From Pseudomonas sp. GOM6 (lineage in GTDB: Bacteria > Pseudomonadota > Gammaproteobacteria > Pseudomonadales > Pseudomonadaceae): a stretch of DNA of 64,000 bases. The DNA lies in assembly GCF_029537485.1 (NCBI RefSeq), contig NZ_JARPUS010000010.1:1-64000 (forward strand), read 5' to 3'. Made by a program: the position numbers and the translations under genes. Position 1 is the first letter of the stretch. Every line of letters begins with the position of its first letter. The notes under the pieces are model-generated. The model had not been told where the DNA came from. It was given only the letters and a program-made list of their open reading frames with translations, and did not search any database. Below are positions 37,885 through 47,358 of the stretch, one piece after another.

Positions 37885-39270
37885 ATGGATTTCCTACCGC
37901 TGTTCCATAAGCTTCAAGACCGCCTGGTGCTGGTAGTCGGCGGCGGTGAGGTGGCGCTGCGCAAGGCGCGGCTGCTGGCCGATGCCGGTGCCCGCCTGCG
38001 GGTGGTGGCGCCGGCCATTCGTGACGAGCTGCAAGCCATGGCGGGGGCAGGCAATTGTCTGCTGCGCGGCTACCAGAGTGACGATCTGCAGGATGTGGTC
38101 TTGGTGATCGCCGCGACGGATGACGAACCGCTCAACGCGCGCATCTCGGCTGAGGCCCAGGCGCGGGGTGTGCCGGTCAACGTGGTGGATGCGCCGGCAC
38201 TGTGCAGTGTGATTTTTCCGGCCATTGTCGATCGCTCGCCGCTGATCGTGGCGGTCACCAGCGGCGGTGATGCGCCGGTACTGGCACGGCTGATCCGCGC
38301 CAAGATCGAAACCTGGATCCCGGCCACCTATGGTCACCTGGCCGGGCTGGCCAAGCGTTTCCGCGCCCAGGTCAAGGCACTGTTGCCCGATGTGCAGCGC
38401 CGTCGGGTGTTCTGGGAAGAGGTGTTCCAGGGGCAGATTGCCGAAAGCATGTTCGCCGGCAAGCCGGCGGAGGCGCAGCGTCTGCTGGAGGAAAAGATCG
38501 CCGGGGGCCGGCAACAGTTCCTTGGCGAGGTCTATCTGGTGGGGGCCGGCCCGGGCGATCCCGATCTGCTGACCTTCCGCGCCCTGCGTCTGATGCAGCA
38601 GGCCGACGTGGTGCTCTACGACCGCCTGGTGGCACCGGCCATCATCGAACTGTGCCGGCGTGATGCCGAACGCATCTACGTAGGCAAACAGCGCGCCGAA
38701 CATGCCGTGCCGCAGGAGCAGATCAACCGTCGTCTGGTGGATCTGGCCAAGGCCGGCAAGCGCGTGCTGCGCCTGAAGGGCGGCGATCCGTTCATCTTCG
38801 GCCGTGGCGGCGAGGAAATCGAGGAACTGGCCGCCGAAGGTATTCCTTTCCAGGTGGTGCCGGGGATCACGGCGGCGTCGGGTTGCGCGGCCTATGCGGG
38901 CATCCCCCTGACCCACCGCGACCATGCCCAGTCGGTACGCTTCGTCACCGGCCATCTCAAGGATGGCAGCTGCGATCTGCCCTGGGCCGATCTGGTGGCG
39001 CCGGGGCAGACCCTGGTGTTCTACATGGGCCTGGTCGGGCTGCCGCAGATCTGCAGCCAGCTGATTGCCCACGGGCGCGGCGGCGATACGCCAGCGGCGC
39101 TGGTGCAGCAGGGCACCACGCAGAATCAGCGGGTATTCACTGGCACCCTGGCCAGCCTGCCGCAGCTGGTGGCCGAGCATGAAGTGCATGCGCCGACGCT
39201 GGTGATCGTCGGCGAAGTCGTGCAGCTACGTGACAAGCTGGCCTGGTTCGAGGGCGCGCAGGCGCTCTAG
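37885..39270 (+). CDS. cysG: Siroheme synthase (methyltransferase/dehydrogenase/ferrochelatase)
   Basis: 461-residue trifunctional enzyme making siroheme from uroporphyrinogen III for sulfite and nitrite reductases. N-terminal NAD domain: [21 protein letters not shown]-terminal SUMT domain from about residue 215: [20 protein letters not shown], then [16 protein letters not shown]. The second SUMT in this window, cobA at 51.8 kb, duplicates the methyltransferase step. The TAG stop at 39268-39270 interlocks with the pirin stop on the other strand. Confidence 0.96.
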   Translation: MDFLPLFHKLQDRLVLVVGGGEVALRKARLLADAGARLRVVAPAIRDELQAMAGAGNCLLRGYQSDDLQDVVLVIAATDDEPLNARISAEAQARGVPVNVVDAPALCSVIFPAIVDRSPLIVAVTSGGDAPVLARLIRAKIETWIPATYGHLAGLAKRFRAQVKALLPDVQRRRVFWEEVFQGQIAESMFAGKPAEAQRLLEEKIAGGRQQFLGEVYLVGAGPGDPDLLTFRALRLMQQADVVLYDRLVAPAIIELCRRDAERIYVGKQRAEHAVPQEQINRRLVDLAKAGKRVLRLKGGDPFIFGRGGEEIEELAAEGIPFQVVPGITAASGCAAYAGIPLTHRDHAQSVRFVTGHLKDGSCDLPWADLVAPGQTLVFYMGLVGLPQICSQLIAHGRGGDTPAALVQQGTTQNQRVFTGTLASLPQLVAEHEVHAPTLVIVGEVVQLRDKLAWFEGAQAL

Positions 39271-40127
39271 TTCGGCAGTTCTATGCGCGCGGTTTCGCCG
39301 GGTACCGCGGGCCAATCACCGTTGGCCCAGTTCTGCTTGGCACGCTCGAGCAGGGCTGCGTCAGTGGCGACAAAATTCCAGTACATGCGTCGTGGCCCCA
39401 GCGGCTCGCCGCCGATCAGCGCCAGGTGGCACTCGCCGCAGGCGCTGAGCAGCAGTTCTTCGCCTTCCGGTAGCACGGCCAGGCTGTGCAGTGGCAGGTC
39501 GGACTCCTCCAGCCTGGCCTCACCCTCGATCAGATACAGTGCCCGTTCGCGGTGCTCGGCAGGGATCAGCAGGCTGGCGCCCGCTTGCAGCTTCAGCTCG
39601 GCATACAGGGTGGGCGAGTGCATGGGCACGGGTGATTCCAGGCAGAAGCCGGAGCCGGCGATCAGGGTGATCTGCACACCCATGGATTCGCTGCGCGGCA
39701 GACTGGCTGCTGGGTGGTGGCTGTAGCTCGGCTCGCCTTGCTCGAGCGCCTGCGGCAGGGCCAGCCAGACCTGCAGGCCATGCAGTCGCGAGCCGCTCTG
39801 CCATAAGTGCTGCGGTGTGCGCTCGACATGGGCGACGGCACGGCCGGCGGTCATCCAGCTGACGTCGCCGGGCTTCACCACCTGGTCGGAGCCGAGGCTG
39901 TCCTTGTGCTGTAGCTCGCCCTCGAACAGATAGGTGAGGGTAGACAGGCCGATATGCGGATGCTGGTTGATGTTCATGCCGCTGCCTGGGGCATAGGCCT
40001 TGTCCAGGATATGGTCGAAGAACACGAAGGGACCGATGCTGCGGCACTTGGCGTTGGGCAGCGGACGCAGGATGGGCTGGCCGGAAATATCCTCGGCTTT
40101 GGGTTGAATCAGCAGCAGCGCATTCAT
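39267..40127 (-). CDS. Pirin-family protein
   Basis: 286-residue bicupin. The N-terminal cupin has the pirin core: [29 protein letters not shown] and [19 protein letters not shown], which provide the His/Glu metal ligands. Bacterial pirins are reported as quercetin dioxygenases or as redox/metabolic modulators; the role here is not known. The ATG at 40127 overlaps the OsmC-like gene's stop by four bases, so the two are co-translated. Converges on cysG with overlapping stops. Confidence 0.9.
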   Translation of the reverse strand: MNALLLIQPKAEDISGQPILRPLPNAKCRSIGPFVFFDHILDKAYAPGSGMNINQHPHIGLSTLTYLFEGELQHKDSLGSDQVVKPGDVSWMTAGRAVAHVERTPQHLWQSGSRLHGLQVWLALPQALEQGEPSYSHHPAASLPRSESMGVQITLIAGSGFCLESPVPMHSPTLYAELKLQAGASLLIPAEHRERALYLIEGEARLEESDLPLHSLAVLPEGEELLLSACGECHLALIGGEPLGPRRMYWNFVATDAALLERAKQNWANGDWPAVPGETARIELPN

Positions 40128-40522
40128 ACGTTGTCGCTCAGGCGAGTGTCCACCTGAACCTCGGTGCTGGTCATCAGTTTGTGTATCGGGCATTTGTCGG
40201 CGATGCGCAGCAACTGCTGGCGCTGGCTGTCGTCCAGGGCGCCATACAGGTCCAGTTCGACGTTGAGTCGGTACAGGCCCTGGCGCTCCTGGCTGGCGTC
40301 GCGAGCGACGCGTACGTCGAGGCTTTCCAGCGGTATGCCCTTCTGCTTGGCATAGAGCATCAAAGTCAGGGCCTTGCAGGCTCCCAGGGCGGCATCGAAG
40401 AGGTCGTGGGGCTCGGGGCCGGAATCAGTGCCGCCAAAGGATTCGGGGACATCGGTGAGTAGCTGATGCTCGCCGATTGCGATGCTGTGACGCAGGCCGG
40501 ACTCGGTACTGATGCGGATCAT
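40124..40522 (-). CDS. OsmC-family protein (peroxiredoxin-like)
   Basis: 132 residues from the ATG at 40522, with GGGAG five bases upstream. The OsmC fold shows the two redox cysteines, one in DAALGACKALTLMLYAK and one in ADKCPIHKLM, of the type that reduces organic hydroperoxides with lipoylated partners. Operon with the pirin gene. The substrate is not known. Confidence 0.88.
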   Translation of the reverse strand: MIRISTESGLRHSIAIGEHQLLTDVPESFGGTDSGPEPHDLFDAALGACKALTLMLYAKQKGIPLESLDVRVARDASQERQGLYRLNVELDLYGALDDSQRQQLLRIADKCPIHKLMTSTEVQVDTRLSDNV

Positions 40523-40607
40523 GCTGGCTCCCAAAAGATGCTAGGCGATTGCTCAATCCTAGCCCATGCATCGCTCTACCATCGCCGCCTGACGCTGTTG
40601 GCTGCGG

Positions 40608-41498
40608 CTAAGGCGCGCCGGCAGGCTGATACCAGAGTTCAGTGCGGTTGAAAGGGGTTTGTGCCGGCAGGTCCGGATTGTCCAGTTTGATTACCCGTCG
40701 TTTCGCCAGTCGGGCGCGCTCCAGCGTGGCACCATGATACTGCTGGAACAGCCGCTCGAAGCTGCCATCGGTGAGCATGCTTTCCAGGCCGCGCTCAATG
40801 GTCTCGGCCAAGTCGGCTCGGGCGCGTGAGGTAAAGAAGTAGAAGGCGGTGGGGTAGTGAAGGACGATATGTTCGTCGACGGCGAGTTTGAGTCCGGCAC
40901 TTTCGGCGCGCGCCTGCTCATCCCATACGACGACTACCTCACGAGGGAAGAGGTCGAAACGCCCCGCGTCGAGCATGCGAAACAGGCTGTCATAGCTCTG
41001 GCTGGTGAGTACCTGCAGGCCGTTGCTGCGCAGGATGCGCGTATCGGGCCAGTCGGCGCGCTGACCTATGCGCAGTGGTTTGAGATCGGCCAGGCCGCGT
41101 GTGCGGCTGAGCCAGTTTCGATCCTCGGCGCGCACCAAAGGGATGCGCCAGCCAATCAGGCCGCGATAGATCGGAATACGGATGGGCAGCAGGATCTCCT
41201 CACGGGCCTTGCTGGTCATGGCCCACATCACCTGCACTCGGCCGTCGTTCTGCTCCAGTGACTGTTCTGCACGACTTTGGGGCATGCTCCTGGGCGAGGG
41301 CTGCAGAAGATATTCGGTACCGCTCTTGTCCAGAGCCATTTGTAGCAGCTCCACCACATAAGCCTCGGGGTCGACTCCGTCGGAATGCAGGGGATAGGTC
41401 AGTGACTCGGCTGCACTGGGGGTTATGTAGAACAGGGCGAGCAACAGGGCTAGGCGGCAGGTGGGCATGTGCAGGGTTCGTCGGACGATGACCCTCAT
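40608..41498 (-). CDS. Periplasmic substrate-binding-like protein
   Basis: 296 residues with a signal peptide: a basic start (MRVIVRRTLHM) then a hydrophobic core LALLLALFYIT, cleavage near SAAES. The mature part resembles bacterial extracellular solute-binding protein family 3 (GLADLKPLRIGQRADWPDTR, the FDLFPREVVVVWDE segment, then a C-terminal GSFERLFQQY lobe). No ABC permease or ATPase lies next to it, so it may be a stand-alone sensor or scavenger. AGAGG five bases upstream supports the start at 41498. Divergent from the amidohydrolase gene over 87 bases. Confidence 0.72.
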   Translation of the reverse strand: MRVIVRRTLHMPTCRLALLLALFYITPSAAESLTYPLHSDGVDPEAYVVELLQMALDKSGTEYLLQPSPRSMPQSRAEQSLEQNDGRVQVMWAMTSKAREEILLPIRIPIYRGLIGWRIPLVRAEDRNWLSRTRGLADLKPLRIGQRADWPDTRILRSNGLQVLTSQSYDSLFRMLDAGRFDLFPREVVVVWDEQARAESAGLKLAVDEHIVLHYPTAFYFFTSRARADLAETIERGLESMLTDGSFERLFQQYHGATLERARLAKRRVIKLDNPDLPAQTPFNRTELWYQPAGAP

Positions 41499-41585
41499 GA
41501 TGGCCTCTGTGCGGGCACATGGCCAGTGAACGGTAACGAGGCGTTGGCGGTCTACTCTTGCTCAACACGCCAAGGAGAGACACCG

Positions 41586-42608
41586 TTGCCCATCCGTCAT
41601 CTACCGTTCGTTGCTTTGGTCGGCCTGCTTGCCCCCCTGGCCGAGGCCCGCGAGTACCGTTTCAGCGATGCCCATCTGCACTACGTGGACTTCTTTCAGG
41701 AGTCCGAAGGCATGACGCCGTTGCTGGAAGCCATGGCGGCCGGCAATATCGATCACGTCATGATCAGCGGCATTTCCGTGGCCAAGAAATGGCACGAGGA
41801 TGAGCCCAAGCGCCCGCGCTACTATGCCGGCGATGATGCGGGTGCGTACTGGTATAGCGCCACGGATGTGCAGATTGCCGCTGCGCTCAAGCGACTGCCT
41901 GCCGAGCAGCGCGAGCGTTTCCATCCCTTCCTGACCGGTTTCAACCCTACGGACAAGAACGCCGATGCCCATGTACGGCGCATGCTGGAGCTGGACCCGG
42001 GGCTCTGGCAGGGCATCGGCGAGGTGTTCACCCGGCATGACGACCTCACGGCGCTTATCTACGGCGATACGCCGCGGGCCAATAACGAAGCAATGGCACG
42101 CATCTACCACCTGGCGGCCGAGTATGACCTGCCGGTGATGCTGCACAGCAACATCACCTCCAAGCGCGAGCGCAACCCGCTGTACCTGGCAGAGGTCGAG
42201 GAACCGCTGCGCAATCATCCGCATGTACGCTTCATCTGGGCTCATGCCGGTACCAGCATGGAAATCCATCGTCACCAGCAGAAGCTGGATTTTCTTCTGC
42301 CGACCCTCACTCGCATGCTCGACGAGTATCCGAACCTGTACATCGATCTGTCCTGGACCGTGTTGCGGCCCTACCTGCTGGATGCCGAAGGCCACCCCGA
42401 TGAAGCCTGGCTGCAGCTGGTGCGTAGCTATCCAGCACGATTCATGATCGGTTCCGACGTGGTAGGGCGTTTCGATGGGCTCGGCCAGTATCTCGACGAT
42501 TTCCGGCCGTTCCTCGATGCGCTGCCGGAAGAGGTGGCACGCCAGGTGGCTCGCGACAATTTTCTCGCTGTGTTGCCGCGCAAGCGTCAGGCCGAGTTGC
42601 GCGACTGA
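41586..42608 (+). CDS. Exported amidohydrolase-family protein
   Basis: 340 residues from a TTG start with AAGGAG eight bases upstream; from it a signal peptide is read (MPIRHLPFVALVGLLAPLAEA). The mature protein has the TIM-barrel amidohydrolase-2 pattern: metal-binding DAHLHY at the start, ITSKRERNP after the barrel histidine in VMLHSN, FIWAHAGTS, and the final aspartate in MIGSDVVG. The usual catalytic set is thus present. Substrate unknown. Periplasmic location is unusual for this family. Confidence 0.8.
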   Translation: MPIRHLPFVALVGLLAPLAEAREYRFSDAHLHYVDFFQESEGMTPLLEAMAAGNIDHVMISGISVAKKWHEDEPKRPRYYAGDDAGAYWYSATDVQIAAALKRLPAEQRERFHPFLTGFNPTDKNADAHVRRMLELDPGLWQGIGEVFTRHDDLTALIYGDTPRANNEAMARIYHLAAEYDLPVMLHSNITSKRERNPLYLAEVEEPLRNHPHVRFIWAHAGTSMEIHRHQQKLDFLLPTLTRMLDEYPNLYIDLSWTVLRPYLLDAEGHPDEAWLQLVRSYPARFMIGSDVVGRFDGLGQYLDDFRPFLDALPEEVARQVARDNFLAVLPRKRQAELRD

Positions 42609-42670
42609 TTGTCATCAGTCTGTAACCGTGACGTCATAGCCTTCGCGCCATCCCAAACAAGGAGCGCGAG

Positions 42671-43132
42671 ATGAAATTTTCGAGTCTGTCTATGGCGGTA
42701 CTGACCCTGGCGTCGGGTTTGGCCATGGCCGATGTACAGGTGCAAGGGCCCGTGGAGTACGGGGTCTTTACCGCTCAGATCAAAGACCCGCAACCGGGTG
42801 AGCGCATCCTGGCGCGCGCCAACCAGCCGATCGAGCAAACCACCGAGGTGCCGGCACGTCTGGGCACCAAGTTCGGCGTGCGCTACCAGCTGACCGGCAA
42901 GCAGGAAACCGATATCCCGCTGACCCTGCTGTATTTCACTCCCGGCCTGATCGGCCCCGACGGCAAGCGCCAGGACAAGATCGAGCTGCAGCAGAAACTG
43001 GTGCCAGGCGCACCGCTGGACGTGATGGCCTTCGAGTTCACCGAGCACTATGAAGTGGTGCCGGGCGAGTGGCAGTTCATGGTCTTCCAGGGTGACCGCA
43101 AGCTGGTGGAGCAGCGCTTCAACGTGCGCTGA
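42671..43132 (+). CDS. Exported DUF3859-domain protein
   Basis: 153 residues, signal peptide MKFSSLSMAVLTLASGLAMA and then a beta-rich DUF3859 domain (VQGPVEYGVFTAQ, GTKFGVRYQLTG, a C-terminal PGEWQFMVFQGDRKLVEQ). AAGGAG before the ATG. Function unknown. It follows the amidohydrolase by 62 bases. The stretch 43133-43269 after it holds no gene that I can support. Confidence 0.8.
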   Translation: MKFSSLSMAVLTLASGLAMADVQVQGPVEYGVFTAQIKDPQPGERILARANQPIEQTTEVPARLGTKFGVRYQLTGKQETDIPLTLLYFTPGLIGPDGKRQDKIELQQKLVPGAPLDVMAFEFTEHYEVVPGEWQFMVFQGDRKLVEQRFNVR

Positions 43133-43269
43133 GTGCCAAGACTCACGCTCGAAGCATCCAAACCGGTGCGTTTGGCCCTGTCACATGGTCCAAGCGGGCA
43201 ATTACTCCGGTGCTCGACGTAGCAGGTTTGAGTCGTGCTCGCGTGCAAAGCAGAGCATTGGCAAAACGA

Positions 43270-43293
43270 AAACGGCGCCCGTAGGCGCCGTTT
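43270..43293 (-). terminator. Intrinsic terminator of fabAB
   Basis: AAACGGCGCC / GGCGCCGTTT with a CGTA loop, 16 bases after the fabB stop and followed in that transcript by UUUUCGUUUU. Confidence 0.92.
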
Positions 43294-43308
43294 ACATTTC
43301 CAGCAGGA

Positions 43309-44526
43309 TCAGCCCTTGTAGCGCTGTAACACCAGGGTGGCATTCGTGCCGCCGAAGCCGAAGCTGTTGCTCATCACGGTGTTGATCTCCGCGTTCTCGC
43401 GGGTCTGGCGCAGGATCGGTAGATCGGCGACTTCCGGGGCCAGCTCGTCGATGTTGGCCGAGCCGGCGATGAAGTTGCCTTCCATCATCAGCATGCAGTA
43501 GATCGCTTCCTGCACGCCAGCGGCACCCAGGGAGTGACCGGATAGGCTCTTGGTGGAGCTGATGGCCGGGGCCTTGTCGCCGAATACCGCGCGCACACCT
43601 TTGATCTCCGCGACGTCGCCAACCGGGGTCGAGGTGCCGTGGGTGTTCAGGTAGTCGATCGGTGCGTTGACGGTGGCCAGGGCCTGCTGCATGCAGCGGA
43701 TGGCGCCTTCGCCGCTCGGGGCGACCATGTCGTAGCCATCGGAAGTGGCACCGTAGCCGACGATTTCCGCGTAGATCTTGGCGCCGCGCTTGAGGGCGTG
43801 TTCCAGCTCCTCGACCACCACCATACCGCCGCCGCCGGCGATAACGAAGCCGTCACGCTGGGCATCGTAGGCACGCGAGGCTTTTTCCGGGGTTTCGTTG
43901 TACTGGGTGGAGAGGGCGCCCATGGCGTCGAACAGGCAGCTCTGGCTCCAGTGCTCTTCTTCGCCGCCGCCGGCGAAGACGATGTCCTGCTTGCCCAGCT
44001 GGATCTGCTCCATGGCGTGGCCGATGCAGTGTGCGCTGGTGGCGCAGGCGGACGAGATCGAGTAGTTCACACCCTTGATCTGGAACGGCGTGGCCAGGCA
44101 GGCCGACACGGTGCTGCCCATGGTGCGGGTCACGCGGTATGGGCCGATGCGTTTGACGCCCTTTTCGCGCAGGGTGTCGACAGCCTCCATGATGTTCAGC
44201 GTGGAAGCGCCGCCGGAGCCGGCGATCAGGCCGGTGCGTGGGTTGGAGACCTGCTCGGGCGTCAGGCCGGCATCGGCGATGGCCTGCTCCATGGACAGGT
44301 AGGCATAAGCCGCTGCATCACCCATGAAACGCAGGGTCTTGCGGTCGATCAGCTCTTCGAGGTTCAAATCGACGGTGCCGCTGACCTGGCTGCGCAGGCC
44401 CATCTCGGCATAGCTGGGGTTGGCGCGAATGCCCGCCTTGCTGGCGCGCAGGTTGGCGGAGACGGTGTCTTTGTCATTGCCCAGGCAGGAAACGATACCC
44501 AGACCGGTGATCACGACGCGACGCAT
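43309..44526 (-). CDS. fabB: Beta-ketoacyl-ACP synthase I
   Basis: 405-residue condensing enzyme needed to elongate unsaturated fatty acids. Start [13 protein letters not shown] at 44526, 11 bases after fabA. Catalytic triad: C161 in [11 protein letters not shown], His in [11 protein letters not shown] and His in [12 protein letters not shown]. Co-transcribed with fabA, the usual pseudomonad fabAB operon; ends in a strong terminator. Confidence 0.97.
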   Translation of the reverse strand: MRRVVITGLGIVSCLGNDKDTVSANLRASKAGIRANPSYAEMGLRSQVSGTVDLNLEELIDRKTLRFMGDAAAYAYLSMEQAIADAGLTPEQVSNPRTGLIAGSGGASTLNIMEAVDTLREKGVKRIGPYRVTRTMGSTVSACLATPFQIKGVNYSISSACATSAHCIGHAMEQIQLGKQDIVFAGGGEEEHWSQSCLFDAMGALSTQYNETPEKASRAYDAQRDGFVIAGGGGMVVVEELEHALKRGAKIYAEIVGYGATSDGYDMVAPSGEGAIRCMQQALATVNAPIDYLNTHGTSTPVGDVAEIKGVRAVFGDKAPAISSTKSLSGHSLGAAGVQEAIYCMLMMEGNFIAGSANIDELAPEVADLPILRQTRENAEINTVMSNSFGFGGTNATLVLQRYKG

Positions 44527-44537
44527 ACGGATGTCCT

Positions 44538-45053
44538 TCAGAAACTGTCGGTAGAGGTGAACAGACCCACGCGCAGGCCTTCGGCACTGTAGATCTCGCG
44601 GCCATCGACGGCGACGCTGCCGTCGGCGATGCCGAGGATCAGGGAGCGGTTGATGGTGCGCTTGATGTGGATGTTGTAGGTGACTTTCTTGGCGGTCGGC
44701 AACACCTGGCCGAAGAACTTCACTTCGCCAGAGCCCAGCGCGCGGCCACGGCCCGGGTTGCCCTGCCAGCCGAGGTAGAAGCCGACCAGCTGCCACATGG
44801 CATCGAGGCCCAGGCAGCCCGGCATTACAGGGTCACCTTCGAAGTGACAGCCGAAAAACCACAGATCAGGGGTGATATCGAGTTCGGCGACGATTTCGCC
44901 CTTGCCGTATTTACCGCCGGTGTCACTGATATGAACGATGCGATCCATCATCAGCATGTTGGGGGCGGGCAATTGCGCATTACCTGGGCCAAACAGTTCG
45001 CCGCGGCTGCAGGCGAGCAATTCTTCCCGGGAATAGGCGTTTTGCTGGGTCAT
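44538..45053 (-). CDS. fabA: 3-hydroxydecanoyl-ACP dehydratase/isomerase
   Basis: 171-residue hot-dog enzyme that introduces the cis double bond at C10. Catalytic H70 ([14 protein letters not shown]) and D84 ([10 protein letters not shown]) are at their canonical positions. First gene of fabAB; a pseudo-palindrome about 115 bases upstream may be its operator. Confidence 0.97.
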   Translation of the reverse strand: MTQQNAYSREELLACSRGELFGPGNAQLPAPNMLMMDRIVHISDTGGKYGKGEIVAELDITPDLWFFGCHFEGDPVMPGCLGLDAMWQLVGFYLGWQGNPGRGRALGSGEVKFFGQVLPTAKKVTYNIHIKRTINRSLILGIADGSVAVDGREIYSAEGLRVGLFTSTDSF

Positions 45054-45166
45054 GCGAACTCCTCAATGATCCCCTTTGCTGGGGGCTTAAGCTGTACCGC
45101 GTATGTTCTTGTGCTGCGGCAGACTAGTCGTAGACTGTTGCGCCTTGGTGAAAGTCACAGGGTTTT

Positions 45167-45182
45167 GTGAACACTTGTAAAC
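45167..45182. promoter_or_regulatory. Candidate operator upstream of fabA
   Basis: GTGAACACTTGTAAAC, with GTxxACA/TGTxxAC symmetry (10 of 16 positions). Position and shape recall the FabR/DesT type TetR operators that control unsaturated fatty-acid genes, but the match is recalled rather than computed. Confidence 0.3.
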
Positions 45183-45200
45183 CCGATGCCATGCGTCAGT

Positions 45201-47135
45201 TCATCCTTCGCCCGACTCTAGCACTCCCGCACTCTTCGAGCTTTGTTTGCCCAGCCAGCGCAGCAACATGCGCTCGAGGTCTGCGCGTTTGAACGGCTTG
45301 GCCAGGTAATCGTTCATGCCGGCCTGTAGGCAGGCTTCACGATCTCCCTGCAGGGCATTGGCGGTCAGGGCTATGATCGGCGTGCCGCAATGCGGCGAGT
45401 TATGCCGAATCTGCCGAGTCGCCTCATAGCCGTCGAGCAATGGCAGGCGGCAGTCCATGAGCACTGCAGCGAAGCGCCGGGCATCGAACTGCTGCACAGC
45501 CTGGGCGCCATCGCTGACCAGTACGACGCGATAGCCGAGGCTGCGCAGCATGGCTTCGATCACGGTCTGATTCACCGGGTTGTCTTCGACTAACAGTACC
45601 TCCTGGCCTGCTCCTGAGGGGCCGTCCGACATTTCATGCAACATTTCATCAGGCCGCTGGGCGCTGAAGGGCAGAGGGATTTCCAGGGTAAATACCGAGC
45701 CTATGCCTTCCTCGCTATCGGCATGCAGGGTACCGCCCATACGTTCTGCCAGAGTGCGAGCAATGGACAGACCGAGACCGGTGCCGCCATAGCGGCGGGA
45801 AATCGAGGTGTCGGCCTGCTGGAAGGCATCGAACATGCGCTCCAGACGCTGCGGTGCGATACCAATGCCACTGTCGTGCACGGCGCAGGTTAGCCAGAGC
45901 ACCTCGTTGTCCAGCGGCTGCCAGCGCACCTCGATGCGGATACCTCCTTCCTCGGTAAATTTCAGGGCGTTACCTAGCAGGTTGACCAGAATCTGCCGGA
46001 TGCGGGTCGGGTCGCCTTGCACTTCCAGATGCTCCAGGCCTTCCTGGGCGTCCAGGCGCAGGCGCAGGCCGCGCTGTTGGGCGCTGTGCTGGAACACCTG
46101 GATGGACCCCTGCAGCAGATCCTGCAGATTGAAGGGGATTAGCTCCAGCTCCAGGGCGCCGCGCTCGATGCGGGAGAAGTCGAGAATGTCGTTGATCACC
46201 TTGAGCAGGTGCTCGGTGGACTCGGTGGCCAGCGCTGCATATTCGGCCTGTTCCTGGCTCATTTCGGTGGTTTCCAGCAGCTGCAGCATGCCCAACACGC
46301 CATTCATCGGCGTGCGCAGTTCATGGCTCATCATCGCCAGGAAGTCGGATTTGGCACGGCTGGCCTGTTCGGCCTGTTCGCGGGTCTGGATCAGTTGCTG
46401 CATGGCCTCCTGCTGCTCGCGGCTGGCGTGCTGGAGGGCGGCGGCCAAACTGTTGATGTGGCGTGCCAGATCGCCAAGCTCGCCACTGTCGTTTTCTGCC
46501 AGGTGAGTGTCATAACGCCCGGCTTTGATGCCTTGTAGGGCCTTGCCCATGGTGCTCAGGGGTTGCGCCAGTCTTCGGGCAAGCTGGCGTGCGAGCAGGA
46601 AGGTCAGCAGCAGGGCGCCGAGGGCGAGGATGGTGGCTTTCAGCAGAATGGCCTGCTGGCGGCTACTGAAAGCCTCGTCGGACATGCCCACGACGACTCG
46701 CCCCAGATACTCGCCGTCTGTCTTCAGCGCCGTGCTGGCTGGTTCGCTGAGGTCATCATCCTGCAACGGGCGTTGTAGCCGAATGGGGGCATGGAAGATT
46801 TCCACATGCGCGGTCGGCGCACTCCCGCCCTGTTCGACGTAGACAAGAATATTCTCGTTACGGTCACGTACTTCCAGGAAACGCACATGTGGGTTTTTCA
46901 GCGTGGCGCGCAGCAGGCCTTCGATCGCCTGTGGATTGTCGGCAAGTACGCCGTGTTCTGCGGCGGGGGCCAGTTGGTCGGCTATCAGCTGGCCGGTGTG
47001 ATTCAGCTCTTGGCGCAAATCCTGCAGGCGTGAGTAGGTGAAGAAGCCTGTTAGCAATAGAGTCAACAGCAGGGCAGGGCCGACGCTGATCAGTTGGGTG
47101 CGGGTGTGGATGTCCCAGTTGCGCCCGAAAGTCAT
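45201..47135 (-). CDS. Hybrid sensor histidine kinase with receiver domain
   Basis: 644 residues: TM1 (about 17-37), a periplasmic sensor of roughly 125 residues, TM2 (about 164-184), HAMP-like linker, coiled coil, HisKA with the phospho-histidine H271 in SHELRTPMNG, HATPase with the N-box at N389 and DSGIGI/GGTGLGLSI, and a C-terminal receiver with phospho-acceptor D561 (LMDCRLPLLDGY) and the lysine of LAKPFK. There is no Hpt domain. Position next to fabAB and gpsA matches PA1611 of P. aeruginosa, which is known to act with RetS and to signal through HptB in biofilm/virulence control; the same role is inferred here. Divergent from gpsA. Confidence 0.9.
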   Translation of the reverse strand: MTFGRNWDIHTRTQLISVGPALLLTLLLTGFFTYSRLQDLRQELNHTGQLIADQLAPAAEHGVLADNPQAIEGLLRATLKNPHVRFLEVRDRNENILVYVEQGGSAPTAHVEIFHAPIRLQRPLQDDDLSEPASTALKTDGEYLGRVVVGMSDEAFSSRQQAILLKATILALGALLLTFLLARQLARRLAQPLSTMGKALQGIKAGRYDTHLAENDSGELGDLARHINSLAAALQHASREQQEAMQQLIQTREQAEQASRAKSDFLAMMSHELRTPMNGVLGMLQLLETTEMSQEQAEYAALATESTEHLLKVINDILDFSRIERGALELELIPFNLQDLLQGSIQVFQHSAQQRGLRLRLDAQEGLEHLEVQGDPTRIRQILVNLLGNALKFTEEGGIRIEVRWQPLDNEVLWLTCAVHDSGIGIAPQRLERMFDAFQQADTSISRRYGGTGLGLSIARTLAERMGGTLHADSEEGIGSVFTLEIPLPFSAQRPDEMLHEMSDGPSGAGQEVLLVEDNPVNQTVIEAMLRSLGYRVVLVSDGAQAVQQFDARRFAAVLMDCRLPLLDGYEATRQIRHNSPHCGTPIIALTANALQGDREACLQAGMNDYLAKPFKRADLERMLLRWLGKQSSKSAGVLESGEG

Positions 47136-47358
47136 TGACGCTCGTTCTCCTTGAGCCGGTAGGGCCTTTTCTGGTTCAGGCGAGTGGTTCTGTATAAGCG
47201 TCGCATGTTAACTGAGGCGCCTGTGTTTGCCAGTGCGCATCCTAGGCTTCTGTGCCGCGATATGCCTTTGGCTGTTACGGTGAATTCGGGCTGGCCGCTC
47301 AGCCAAGGCTTCGTGATAATGCCGGCATTCGCCAGTGATGGCCCGTTATGGAAGTCCT

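Noticed and set aside
43133..43269. Possible tRNA or small RNA between the DUF3859 gene and fabB
   Set aside because: No cloverleaf, anticodon arm or CCA end could be drawn and no promoter-terminator pair for the plus strand was found.
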